DNA of 64,000 nt from Reinekea blandensis MED297 (GTDB lineage Bacteria > Pseudomonadota > Gammaproteobacteria > Pseudomonadales > Natronospirillaceae). How positions within the stretch are numbered: the first letter of the stretch is position 1; every line of letters starts with the position of its first letter. The position numbers and the translations under genes are program-made. Positions 8,985-17,227 of this stretch are shown here, one piece after another. Under the pieces are notes generated by a model. The model saw only the letters and a program-made list of their open reading frames with translations. It was not told the DNA's origin and ran no database searches. Where the stretch lies: NCBI RefSeq assembly GCF_000153185.1, contig NZ_CH724153.1, forward strand, positions 159,016 to 223,015, written 5' to 3'.

Positions 8985-9324
8985 GGTTTCCAATACAAGC
9001 AAAGAGTTGCCGCATTTTGTCAGAAAACAGGTGGCGCTGGAATCGCAACGCTTGGTTGACGCGCTCAAGCCGGCACAGATCGTGGCAGAGCTCTACGGAC
9101 ATCGACTGTTGTGCGTCGAACTGTTGCCTCATCCGGCTCGCGAGGGTGAGGTATTGCGGTCACCCTTTGCGCTGTTGGATTTTTACGATCAGGCCTGGCA
9201 CCTGCTGTTCCGAACCACTCAGGGACATTGGCAGCCGGTGCCTGAACAGGCACCGGATCTGAACCTGAGTGCAAAAGTTCAGATCATCATTGATGATCCG
9301 GATCACCTGTTCTGGCGCGCATGA
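8983..9324 (+). CDS. small hypothetical protein, possibly DUF3024-like
   Basis: A 113-residue soluble protein with alternating strands (IVAELYGHRLLCVELLPH, PFALLDFYDQAWHLLFR, GHWQPVPE). The pattern is reminiscent of DUF3024, but I cannot confirm it. If the ATG at 8983 is used, its start codon overlaps the start codon of the DUF3820-like gene on the other strand. Later GTG/TTG starts (for example GTG 9031) would remove the overlap but cut the first helix. The 3' end overlaps the convergent MalY-like gene by 22 bases. Confidence 0.65.
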   Translation: MVSNTSKELPHFVRKQVALESQRLVDALKPAQIVAELYGHRLLCVELLPHPAREGEVLRSPFALLDFYDQAWHLLFRTTQGHWQPVPEQAPDLNLSAKVQIIIDDPDHLFWRA

Positions 9325-10427
9325 GTTCTGAGCTGTTCCACAGCTTGCTGAATCAAATCGAAGCCGGTACCGAAATTCAAACGAACACTGTCCGGTGAGC
9401 CAAAATACTTACCTTCGCTGGGCATGATGCCCGCTTCGATAAACAACTGATCGAGCGGCTGGCCGGGGACGGTACTGTCAATCCAGGCCAGAAAGGTTGC
9501 CGGTTGCGGACGATACACCATGCCCGGGAAGGACTGTAACGAGTCTGCCAGGTAGTCCCGGTTGGTTTTCAAATGCGTCAGCAACGCCTGATGCCAGTCG
9601 GCACACTCAGCAAAGGCCGTTTCGGTTGCTTTCATTCCGAGGAAATTCGGGTAAGGAATCAGGTCGCTCATCCTCCGTTGCCAACGTTGTCGAAGTTTGG
9701 CGTCCGGAATGATGGCAAACGAACATCCCAGCCCGGCAACATTGAAGGTTTTACTGGCCGCCATCAGGGTCACACAGCGATCGGCCAGACTGTCGAGGGA
9801 GGCAGAGGGCGTATGTTTGGTGCCATCCAGAATGAGGTCGCAGTGAATTTCGTCACTGCACAACAAAACATCGTGCTGTTGACATAGTTCGCCCAGTTTT
9901 TCCAGTTCAGAACGCTCTAATACGGCGCCCTGAGGGTTCATTGGGTTGCACAAAATAAACAGATGGCAGTCCGGATGCGACAGTTCCTGCGCCAATAATT
10001 GCCAGTCCCATTGCCAATGGTCGTCCTGCCAGGTAACCGGCAGTGGTACGATTTCACAGCCCTGTTTCCCCGGGGCATCCAACATCGGCGGGTAATTGGG
10101 CGTTTGAACTATCACGCGGCCGTGTCGACCAAACAGGTCGACCGCCAGGTTAAAGCTCGGTACCACGCCGGGCATCCACACCAGCCACTGTGAATCGATC
10201 GACCAGCCATAGCGCTGTTGACACCAGTTCACCACGGACTCATTCAATGAGGTCCAGGGATGGCTGTAGCCATAAACCGGATGGGCAACACGTTCAGTCA
10301 GTGCGCGGGTAATGGCCTCAGGTGCGGCCAGGTCCATGTCGGCGACCCACATGGGCAGTAAGTTTTTGGCTCGGTAGCGTTCCCATTTAATGGCATGTGT
10401 GTGATCGCGATTGATGGTCTCAAACAT
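9303..10427 (-). CDS. MalY/PatB-type PLP-dependent aminotransferase or C-S lyase
   Basis: A 374-residue fold-type I PLP enzyme. It begins MFETINRDHTHAIKWE, typical of MalY/PatB cystathionine beta-lyases, with LPMWVADMDL close behind. The PLP lysine lies in MAASKTFNVAGLGCSF, the aspartate that holds the pyridine nitrogen in SDEIHCDL, and the phosphate-binding Arg near the C-terminus in SVRLNFGT. The likely reaction is cleavage of cystathionine or other Cys S-conjugates to pyruvate, ammonia and a thiol; transamination is possible too. It is divergent from tcdA, with about 190 bases between. Confidence 0.85.
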   Translation of the reverse strand: MFETINRDHTHAIKWERYRAKNLLPMWVADMDLAAPEAITRALTERVAHPVYGYSHPWTSLNESVVNWCQQRYGWSIDSQWLVWMPGVVPSFNLAVDLFGRHGRVIVQTPNYPPMLDAPGKQGCEIVPLPVTWQDDHWQWDWQLLAQELSHPDCHLFILCNPMNPQGAVLERSELEKLGELCQQHDVLLCSDEIHCDLILDGTKHTPSASLDSLADRCVTLMAASKTFNVAGLGCSFAIIPDAKLRQRWQRRMSDLIPYPNFLGMKATETAFAECADWHQALLTHLKTNRDYLADSLQSFPGMVYRPQPATFLAWIDSTVPGQPLDQLFIEAGIMPSEGKYFGSPDSVRLNFGTGFDLIQQAVEQLRTHARQNR

Positions 10428-10618
10428 GGGGTGTCCCGGGTTGTCAAAGTATGTAAGAGCGCTCTGTTCGGGGGAATGAACTGGTATACTGTGGCGCAAT
10501 TCCGGACAGAGCTTGGTTTGCTCGGCATCCTACCGTAATTCGGTCAGTGTTGAAATTCTTCGCATAGAACCAATCAACAGGGTATCGGGTGACGGGGATG
10601 AACGTCCGATTCAATCTT

Positions 10619-11446
10619 ATGCAAGAGGTCTCACAGTTGGCAGTATCAGAACGGTTCGGTGGAACTCAGCGATTGTACGGCGTGCAGCCGACCGAGTGGC
10701 TGAGTCAAGCGCATTTTGTCGTCATCGGTATTGGCGGGGTTGGCAGTTGGGCTGCAGAAGCGCTGGCTCGCACCGCAGTGGGACGCCTGACGTTGATTGA
10801 TCTGGACGATGTCTGTGTGACAAACACCAATCGACAGATTCATGCAATGACGGGAACCGTAGGGCAGATGAAAGTCGATGTCATGGCGGAGCGCATCCGT
10901 AGTATTAATCCGGATTGCGTGGTCGACGTGCATCACGCCTTTGTCACACCGGACAATCTCTCTGAACTGATCGATCCGGACGTGGACGGCGTCATTGATG
11001 CGATCGACAGCCTGAAACCGAAAGCCGCTTTAATTGCCTATTGCCGTCGGCAAAAAATACCGATGGTGACCACGGGCGGAGCCGGTGGTCAAACGGACCC
11101 GACGCAGATCACGGTCGCGGATCTGTCGCGAACCAAACACGATCCGCTGGCGGCTAAGACCCGTCAACGATTACGCAAGTTCCATGGCTTTCCCGCTGCG
11201 GAAAAGGGCAAATTTGGCATAGACTGTGTGTACTCGACCGAACAGCTGGTCTACCCACAGGCCGACGGCAGTGTGTGTGCTGCTAAACCCGGTGCCGGCA
11301 ACTCTACTCGATTGGATTGCGCCTCCGGCTTTGGTGCCTCGGTTATGGTTACGGCCAGTTTTGGTATGACCGCGGCCGCGCGTCTGGTTGAGCGTTGGCT
11401 GCAACGAAAGGAACGACGGAACCGACTTGAAATGGAGACTGTATGA
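10619..11446 (+). CDS. tcdA: tRNA threonylcarbamoyladenosine dehydratase
   Basis: TcdA (CsdL/YgdL) is an E1-like ATP-dependent enzyme that closes t6A37 of tRNA to its cyclic hydantoin form, ct6A. The 275-residue product follows E. coli TcdA almost along its whole length: RFGGTQRLYG, the nucleotide loop GIGGVGSWAAEALART, DDVCVTNTNRQIHA, VIDAIDSLKPKAALIAYCRR, TTGGAGGQTDPTQI and the C-terminal DCASGFGASVMVTA. I take the ATG at 10619 because it gives the E. coli N-terminal length; ATG 10598 or GTG 10589 are possible, and no start has a strong ribosome site. The stop overlaps the next start (ATGA). Confidence 0.95.
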   Translation: MQEVSQLAVSERFGGTQRLYGVQPTEWLSQAHFVVIGIGGVGSWAAEALARTAVGRLTLIDLDDVCVTNTNRQIHAMTGTVGQMKVDVMAERIRSINPDCVVDVHHAFVTPDNLSELIDPDVDGVIDAIDSLKPKAALIAYCRRQKIPMVTTGGAGGQTDPTQITVADLSRTKHDPLAAKTRQRLRKFHGFPAAEKGKFGIDCVYSTEQLVYPQADGSVCAAKPGAGNSTRLDCASGFGASVMVTASFGMTAAARLVERWLQRKERRNRLEMETV

Positions 11447-11946
11447 TCGATTCACTGTTAAAACTGCTGAAGGCGCTGAACTCAGACGTCGGTCCCTGGC
11501 AGATTTCATTCGCTGGCGCGTTGGCGTTGATCATTGGTTTTACCCCGCTGTGGTCGCCGCATAACCTGCTGATTCTGTTGTTCGCGTTTGTGTTTCGGGT
11601 GCACCTGGCGACGTTCTTTGTGTTCTGGGGTGTGTTTTCTGCGTTGGCTTGGCTTTTGGACCCCTGGTTTCATGCCATTGGCTTATCGTTGCTCAATCAG
11701 GACAGTCTGCAGGGATTTTGGACCGGCTTGTATCAAAGCGATTTCTGGCAGGCGACGCGATTCAACCATTCAATCACGTTGGGCAGTTTGCTGGTGAGTG
11801 TGCTGGCGTTTTTACCCGCGGCGGTCATTTTTCGTCTTGGGGTTGTGCAGTACCGAGCCTACATGTTGCCTTACATCGACAAGCTGAAAGTCGTCCAGCT
11901 GTTAAAAGGCAGCCGTTTTTACCAACTCTATGAACGTATCGGATAA
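11443..11946 (+). CDS. TIGR03546-like inner membrane protein
   Basis: A 167-residue membrane protein with three to four hydrophobic helices (about 22-42, 45-72 and 110-135). The opening, MIDSLLKLLKALNSDVGPWQISFA followed by GFTPLWSPHN, is the pattern of the uncharacterised TIGR03546 family, a relative of DUF2062. It overlaps tcdA by 4 bases and is followed after 12 bases by its usual partner gene. The two probably form a membrane pair of unknown function; I know of no tested role. Confidence 0.8.
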   Translation: MIDSLLKLLKALNSDVGPWQISFAGALALIIGFTPLWSPHNLLILLFAFVFRVHLATFFVFWGVFSALAWLLDPWFHAIGLSLLNQDSLQGFWTGLYQSDFWQATRFNHSITLGSLLVSVLAFLPAAVIFRLGVVQYRAYMLPYIDKLKVVQLLKGSRFYQLYERIG

Positions 11947-11958
11947 AGGATTGAGTTC

Positions 11959-13836
11959 ATGAAACTATTTCGCTGGAGTGGCTTGATAGGCTTCGTTCTG
12001 TTTACGGCCGTCCTGATGATCATCGGTTTGCTGTTTCTCGACGGTTGGACCAAAAAAGCCGTTGAAGCCGCAGGCTTTCAGGTGAACGGTGCAGAAGTCA
12101 CTGTTGCCGATGTTGACCTGACACTCAGTCCACTGGGCTTCCGCTTTGAGCAAGTTGCTGTTGCAGACGCAGACGACCCGATGCGCAACGCCGTCGAGAT
12201 CGGTCAGATGCGTTTGGCCATTAACTTTGCTCAGTTGTTTTTGGGAAATGTACGCCTGGAAGATGTGACCGTTGCTGATGTGCAAACCCGAACCGAGCGT
12301 GAAGCACCGGCACGGTTAGCCGAGTCAGCCGAGAATGATTCAGACAGCGCCGGTGCCGAACCTTCTGTCGCCGAGCAGCAGGTCGAGCGTATCGCTGGTG
12401 AACTGCCATCGCCAACGGAGGTGGTTAATCAACAGACACAAAATACACGTGAGGCGGTGAGTGACGCGCAGCAGGTGATTGCCGATGCGCGGTCGGAAAT
12501 ATCCGCAGCCGCGTCTGAGGTTCCAGATGAGGATGAGTTGGCGGCTTATCGACAGCGGATTGCCGAAATCAAAGCTCGAGAACTGAACTCAATTGAAGCC
12601 ATTCGAGCGACACAGCAGCAGTTGTCCGAAGTCGCATCGGAAGCCGCTCAGGACAAGCTTGCCATTGAATCGCTGAAACGCGAGATTGAAAGTGCAGCAG
12701 AACAAACCCGTAGCGCCGTTGCGCAGGTCGGCCAAGCGCCGGCAGAAGATTGGGCTCAATTACGCGAAGACTATCCGTTGAATCAAGAGTCCGCCATGAA
12801 AGTCGCCCGATTACTGATCGGTGACAAGCTGTTCGATACCTACGATCAGGCCAGCTACTGGTATGAAAAAGCCAAACCCTGGATTCGTCGTTTGGCTCCG
12901 GCGCGCGAAGAAGTGGAACCTGCAGCGCAGCGACTGGACGGCACCTTTGTGCGGTTTCCACATCCGGACCCAACGGCTCGGTTTCAACTGGATCAGGCAT
13001 TGGTGTCATTTCGTGCCGATGATTGGCCTTGGGAAATGACGATTGAGGATCTCAGTTCTCACCGCGGGGAGCTTTACATCCCAACCAAGCTCGCCCTACA
13101 GCGGGGCACCGACGATCGAATCGGCTTGCGGATCAACGGCCTGTTGGATCGCATCGACGGTACCAGCGTTGATACCTGGGACATGCTTGGACAGGGCGTT
13201 GCCTTTGCCCAGCGTTCGGTGGCCCTGGCCGATGTGAACCTCACCTGGACACCCGAGCCGGCGAACATTACCGGGAATCTGGTCATCACTGACGGTGAAC
13301 TGGACGGTCAGGTACAACTCGCGTTTCCTCAGAGTAACTTTGATGTGACGGGCGATGGGCTGACGACCCGGTATTTGCGTCAGGCGCTGTCTGCGATTGA
13401 TGCCTTTACCATCGATATCGATCTGGCCGGACGGGTAACCCGACCGCAGTTAAGCGTGCGCTCGAATCTGGATAACCAGCTTGGTGATGCGCTGGCCGAT
13501 GTGGCAAAAGCCGAATACGATGCCTGGCTTGCCGACGCACGCCAGGAACTGGATGCGCGAGTCGCTGAACTGCGTGCGCCGGTCGATGATGCCGCGGCGC
13601 AGGTTCGTCAGCAGCGCGATGAGGTGATAGTACGGATCAATCAGTTTGAGTCCGAAGTGGAAGCCGAAATCCGCAGTCTGGAATCAAAAATCGAGTCGGA
13701 ACGCAAACGCCTTGAACAGGCCGCGGCCGATCGCTTAAAAGCTGAACGTGAAAAAGCCGAAGCCGCTGCGCGTAAAGAAGCGGAAGAAAAACTGAAAGAA
13801 GAAGCTGAAAAGCTGAAAGATCAATTTTCATTCTGA
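11959..13836 (+). CDS. TIGR03545-like membrane-anchored coiled-coil protein
   Basis: A 625-residue protein with one N-terminal membrane anchor (residues 7-28) and a large periplasmic part. Residues 30-110 look AsmA-like (repeated strands such as VTVADVDLTLSPLGFRFEQV and IGQMRLAINFAQLF). Residues 125-270 are Ala/Glu/Gln-rich coiled coil, 300-500 are again beta-rich, and 510-625 form a highly charged coiled coil ending KLKDQFSF. This layout and its pairing with the preceding gene match the uncharacterised TIGR03545/TIGR03546 pair. It could span or scaffold the periplasm, by analogy with AsmA-like lipid-transfer proteins, but that is inference. Confidence 0.8.
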   Translation: MKLFRWSGLIGFVLFTAVLMIIGLLFLDGWTKKAVEAAGFQVNGAEVTVADVDLTLSPLGFRFEQVAVADADDPMRNAVEIGQMRLAINFAQLFLGNVRLEDVTVADVQTRTEREAPARLAESAENDSDSAGAEPSVAEQQVERIAGELPSPTEVVNQQTQNTREAVSDAQQVIADARSEISAAASEVPDEDELAAYRQRIAEIKARELNSIEAIRATQQQLSEVASEAAQDKLAIESLKREIESAAEQTRSAVAQVGQAPAEDWAQLREDYPLNQESAMKVARLLIGDKLFDTYDQASYWYEKAKPWIRRLAPAREEVEPAAQRLDGTFVRFPHPDPTARFQLDQALVSFRADDWPWEMTIEDLSSHRGELYIPTKLALQRGTDDRIGLRINGLLDRIDGTSVDTWDMLGQGVAFAQRSVALADVNLTWTPEPANITGNLVITDGELDGQVQLAFPQSNFDVTGDGLTTRYLRQALSAIDAFTIDIDLAGRVTRPQLSVRSNLDNQLGDALADVAKAEYDAWLADARQELDARVAELRAPVDDAAAQVRQQRDEVIVRINQFESEVEAEIRSLESKIESERKRLEQAAADRLKAEREKAEAAARKEAEEKLKEEAEKLKDQFSF

Positions 13837-13853
13837 GGGTTAACAGAAATAAG

Positions 13854-14666
13854 ATGCAGATCGATGCAGTGTTAGAAGTAGAAGCCGGCGATCCACAGAT
13901 TGCCATCGACTTTCTGGTCGACAACATCAATCTGTCGAAAACTCGGCTGAAAGATCTGATGAACAAGGGGGGCGTTTGGCGGGTCGATCTGCAGGATCGA
14001 CGAGAACGGTTGCGAAGGGCCATGACCGACATCTTCGTCGGTGAGCGTATTGAGATTTTCTATGACGAGGAACTGTTGTCACTGAAGCCATTGAAAGCTG
14101 AACTACTGCACGATGCCGGGCAATACAGTGTCTGGAACAAACCCAATGGCATGCCGTTATCCGGAACGGACTGGGGCGACTTCAACAGTTTTGAACGCGC
14201 GGTTGAACTGGCGACGCATGGTGAACGGGAGTGTTATTGGTTAACGCCATTCGACTATCAGGCCGCCGGCGTGCAGGTGCTCGCGCATTCACGCAAAGCG
14301 GCCTCGCAATTAACAGAACAGTTTGATCCGGAAGGGTTAAAAGGCGCGACGCTGAAGTACCGATGCGACGTGGAAGGCGATTTCAATGATGAAGGCGAAT
14401 GCACAACCGACCTTGAAGACGGTGCAGTAAGCACGCGTTTTAGCAAAGTTCGCTTCGATGCCCGACCTAACCGAAGTGTGCTTGAAGCTGAGCTTATCAC
14501 CGGTCGTGACGACCAGATTCGGCGTCAGCTTTCAGCATTGAGATACCCGGTGGTCGGCGATGAAGACTATGGTCAGAACGCGGAAGAACAGGGTTTGCTG
14601 AGGCTTAAGTGTGTGGAGGTTCGGTTTACCTGTCCGATGACGCACGAAACATTGGTTTTTAACTGA
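13854..14666 (+). CDS. divergent RluA-family pseudouridine synthase
   Basis: A 270-residue protein with an S4-like RNA-binding start (about 15-60, NINLSKTRLKDLMNKGGVW) and an RluA-type catalytic fold. In most RluA proteins the catalytic Asp lies in HRLDxxTSG; here the matching stretch is LTPFDYQAAGVQVLA, which keeps the Asp and the Gly five residues on but has lost the preceding Arg and the Thr. The second hallmark is present as TGRDDQIRRQLSALRYPVVGDEDYG in place of the usual TGRxHQIRxH. It may be a specialised or weakened synthase. It starts 17 bases after the preceding gene. Confidence 0.75.
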   Translation: MQIDAVLEVEAGDPQIAIDFLVDNINLSKTRLKDLMNKGGVWRVDLQDRRERLRRAMTDIFVGERIEIFYDEELLSLKPLKAELLHDAGQYSVWNKPNGMPLSGTDWGDFNSFERAVELATHGERECYWLTPFDYQAAGVQVLAHSRKAASQLTEQFDPEGLKGATLKYRCDVEGDFNDEGECTTDLEDGAVSTRFSKVRFDARPNRSVLEAELITGRDDQIRRQLSALRYPVVGDEDYGQNAEEQGLLRLKCVEVRFTCPMTHETLVFN

Positions 14667-14780
14667 CTTTACGGTCAAAAAAAGTGGTGCGTCATCCGAA
14701 GAATAGTCAACAAATGGCGCACTAATCTCGTTATACTCTCAGCGCATAATGAAAATTCACTCAACTTTAAGGTGATATGA

Positions 14781-15971
14781 ATGTTTGAACGAGTCAACAG
14801 AGCGCCCGATGACCCGATTCTCGGGTTGAATGAAGCGTTTAATGCCGATTCCCGTACAGAAAAAGTGAATCTGGGTGTCGGTGTCTTTAAAAATGAAGAC
14901 GGCGTGACTCCGATTCTGGACACTGTAAAAGAGGCGGAGCGCCGTTTATTGCAGGGTGAAACAACGAAAAGCTATCTTGCCATTGGTGGCGACGCAGAAT
15001 ACGGCCGTCAGGTCCAGGGACTGCTGTTCGGTTCAGATCACAATATCATTTCAAATCAGCTCGCACGCACGGCACAGACACCCGGCGGGACCGGCGCGTT
15101 GCGTATTGCGGCCGAGTTCATCGTGCGTCAACTTGATGTCGAAAACATCTGGGTGAGCGATCCGACCTGGGCGAACCATGGTGCCGTGTTCCGCAGCGCA
15201 GGACTGACGGTAAAACCATACCGGTACTATGATGCTGACAATCAATGTCTTGATTTTGCTGGCATGCTGGAAGACCTTGAGACGGCAGGTTCTAACGAAG
15301 CGGTCCTGTTGCACGGTTGCTGTCATAACCCAACCGGTATCGATCCAACAGCCGATCAATGGCAGCAATTGGCCGATCTGGCTGAGCGTCGCGGTTTCGT
15401 TGTACTGTTCGATTTTGCGTATCAGGGTTTTGCCACCGGAGTCGATGACGATGCCGAGGGGCTTCGCACCTTTGCGAAGAAAGTCCCGGAGTTGCTGGTC
15501 GCCAGTTCATTTTCAAAAAACTTCGGCCTTTATAATGAGCGAGTCGGTGCTTTCACGCTGGTGGCATCCGATCGTAGTGTTGCCGATGACGCATACAGCC
15601 AGGTGAAAACCATCATCCGAGCCAACTACTCAAACCCGCCAGCACACGGTGCCAAGGTGGTTACCACGATTCTGGCCGACGCCGAGTTAAAGGCGAAATG
15701 GATTCAGGAAGTGGCCGATATGCGTCAGCATATCCATGGTTTGCGTAAGTTGATGGTCGAAACGCTGAAAGACCTGGGTGTCGAGAAAGACTTTTCCTTT
15801 ATTCAGGCACAAAACGGCATGTTCTCATTCTCCGGGTTAACGCCGGAGCAGGTCGCTCGACTGAAAGAAGAACACGGCATATACATCGTCGGCAGTGGTC
15901 GTATTAACGTGGCTGGTTTGTCGAGTAAAAACATGCGCACGGTGTGTGAAGCGATCGCGTCAGTTCTGTAA
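14781..15971 (+). CDS. Aspartate/aromatic amino acid aminotransferase, class Ia
   Basis: A 396-residue PLP enzyme of the AspC/TyrB kind. It begins MFERVNRAPDDPILGLNEAF as E. coli AspC does in pattern (MFENI..APADPILGL). The PLP lysine is in SSFSKNFGLYNERVGA, and the substrate-carboxylate Arg is in the final GRINVAG region. HNPTGIDPT and FDFAYQGFA line the active site. It would interconvert aspartate, tyrosine or phenylalanine with their oxo acids, and could feed 4-hydroxyphenylpyruvate to the tyrosine operon at 60.3 kb. AspC and TyrB cannot be separated by eye. It is followed by a strong terminator. Confidence 0.92.
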   Translation: MFERVNRAPDDPILGLNEAFNADSRTEKVNLGVGVFKNEDGVTPILDTVKEAERRLLQGETTKSYLAIGGDAEYGRQVQGLLFGSDHNIISNQLARTAQTPGGTGALRIAAEFIVRQLDVENIWVSDPTWANHGAVFRSAGLTVKPYRYYDADNQCLDFAGMLEDLETAGSNEAVLLHGCCHNPTGIDPTADQWQQLADLAERRGFVVLFDFAYQGFATGVDDDAEGLRTFAKKVPELLVASSFSKNFGLYNERVGAFTLVASDRSVADDAYSQVKTIIRANYSNPPAHGAKVVTTILADAELKAKWIQEVADMRQHIHGLRKLMVETLKDLGVEKDFSFIQAQNGMFSFSGLTPEQVARLKEEHGIYIVGSGRINVAGLSSKNMRTVCEAIASVL

Positions 15972-15994
15972 TCGGAACGGTTATTAAAATTCAG

Positions 15995-16020
15995 AAAGCC
16001 GACCCAAGGTCGGCTTTTTT
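15995..16020 (+). terminator. intrinsic terminator after the aminotransferase
   Basis: The 10-bp stem AAAGCCGACC/GGTCGGCTTT with a 3-base loop runs into a T tract 24 bases after the stop codon. Confidence 0.9.
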
Positions 16021-16163
16021 GTGGCCGTTTGATTCTTCTTGTGTCGTTGATAACGATCGAGTGGTAACCGCACGCGCTATTGTGCTGCTAAACTGGTTTG
16101 ACGACGCCCGTTGGGCTATAACTTTGTTACGACCTGACAACGGTTCAACAGGGAGGAACGGTT

Positions 16164-17093
16164 ATGCCGGCTTATAATGTGGAACGCAGTATCGAGATCG
16201 AACGACCGGCACAGGAGGTTATCGATTACCTCAGCGACTTTCGCCATTGGCCGATCTGGTCGCCCTGGCTCATCATGGAGCCAGACTGTGAAGTTACTTA
16301 TCAGGGAACGCCTGGCGAGGTCGGGGCTGGTTACCATTGGTCGGGTAAGCTGGTCGGAGAAGGGCGGATGACCTTGGCATCCCGATCCGATTCAGAACTT
16401 CGCATTCCTCTGGAGTTCATTCGTCCGTTCCGTTCCAACGCCCAGGCGGATTTCCATATTCTTCCACTGAACGGGCGCACTCAGGTGACGTGGACGCTGA
16501 GCGCCAAGCTGCCCTTCTTTTTGTTTTTCCTAAAAGCGACGATGGAGCAGAGCCTTGGCATGGACTACGAACGTGGGCTCCGTATGCTGAAAAGTCAGCT
16601 TGAAACGGGATCCATTCCCAGTCAAATGACGTTGATCGGTCGACGTTCTCAACCTTCGATGGTGTATCTGGCGTTAAGGGGTGAGGCGCCTGCTGCGGAA
16701 CTCAGCAGTTTGATCCCGGCCCAGTTTGAGCAGCTTCATGAGTACTGCCAGCAGCATGATATTCAGGTGACCGGTGCCCCCTTTACGCTCTATGAGTACA
16801 TGGACATGAAGACGTCAGTTAACTCCGTTCGGAATGCCTTCCCGATTGCCGAGCGAGTGGCGGTGACTGAGCCCTTTATCTGTTCAGAACTGGATGCCTG
16901 TGAAACCTATGTCGTCAGTCATCGAGGCGCCTATCCCTTTGTTGGGAATGCCTGGGCCATGGCCTTTTTTGCGGCACGGCATTTTAAAGTCAAGCTGGCA
17001 AAACAACCGGTGGGTTTTGAGCATTATCTCAGCGATCCACAGACCGTCCCTGCGGAGCAACTGGAAACCGAAATCGTGCTGATCGCGCGTTAA
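16164..17093 (+). CDS. two-domain SRPBCC plus GyrI-like small-molecule-binding protein
   Basis: A 309-residue soluble protein preceded by GGGAGG 6 bases before the ATG. Residues 1-145 have the SRPBCC/START pattern (VERSIEIERPAQEVIDYLSD, WPIWSPW, GEVGAGYHWSG, then a C-terminal helix ending GLRMLKSQLE). Residues 155-309 look like a GyrI/BacR effector-binding domain (MTLIGRRSQPSMVYLALRGEA, FTLYEYMDM, YVVSHRGAYPFVGNAWAMAF, ending ETEIVLIAR). Both halves are hydrophobic-ligand cups, so binding a small molecule is likely; there is no DNA-binding domain. The ligand is unknown. It stands alone between aspC and uvrB. Confidence 0.75.
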   Translation: MPAYNVERSIEIERPAQEVIDYLSDFRHWPIWSPWLIMEPDCEVTYQGTPGEVGAGYHWSGKLVGEGRMTLASRSDSELRIPLEFIRPFRSNAQADFHILPLNGRTQVTWTLSAKLPFFLFFLKATMEQSLGMDYERGLRMLKSQLETGSIPSQMTLIGRRSQPSMVYLALRGEAPAAELSSLIPAQFEQLHEYCQQHDIQVTGAPFTLYEYMDMKTSVNSVRNAFPIAERVAVTEPFICSELDACETYVVSHRGAYPFVGNAWAMAFFAARHFKVKLAKQPVGFEHYLSDPQTVPAEQLETEIVLIAR

Positions 17094-17227
17094 GCACCTG
17101 ATCGTCAAGGCGGTAAAGGACGACTGACAGCCTACTGACAGTTTCTGACAATCCAGTGTTCGCAAGCCTTCAGCAAGCATGGTCGCTTCCGTTATACTGT
17201 GCGATTAACTCAGTGACAGGTGCGACC

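Noticed and set aside
17194..17214. LexA-like sequence upstream of uvrB (TACTGT ... CAGTG)
   Set aside because: The second half-site is CTCA where ACAG is needed and the spacing is off, so it does not fit CTGT-N8-ACAG.
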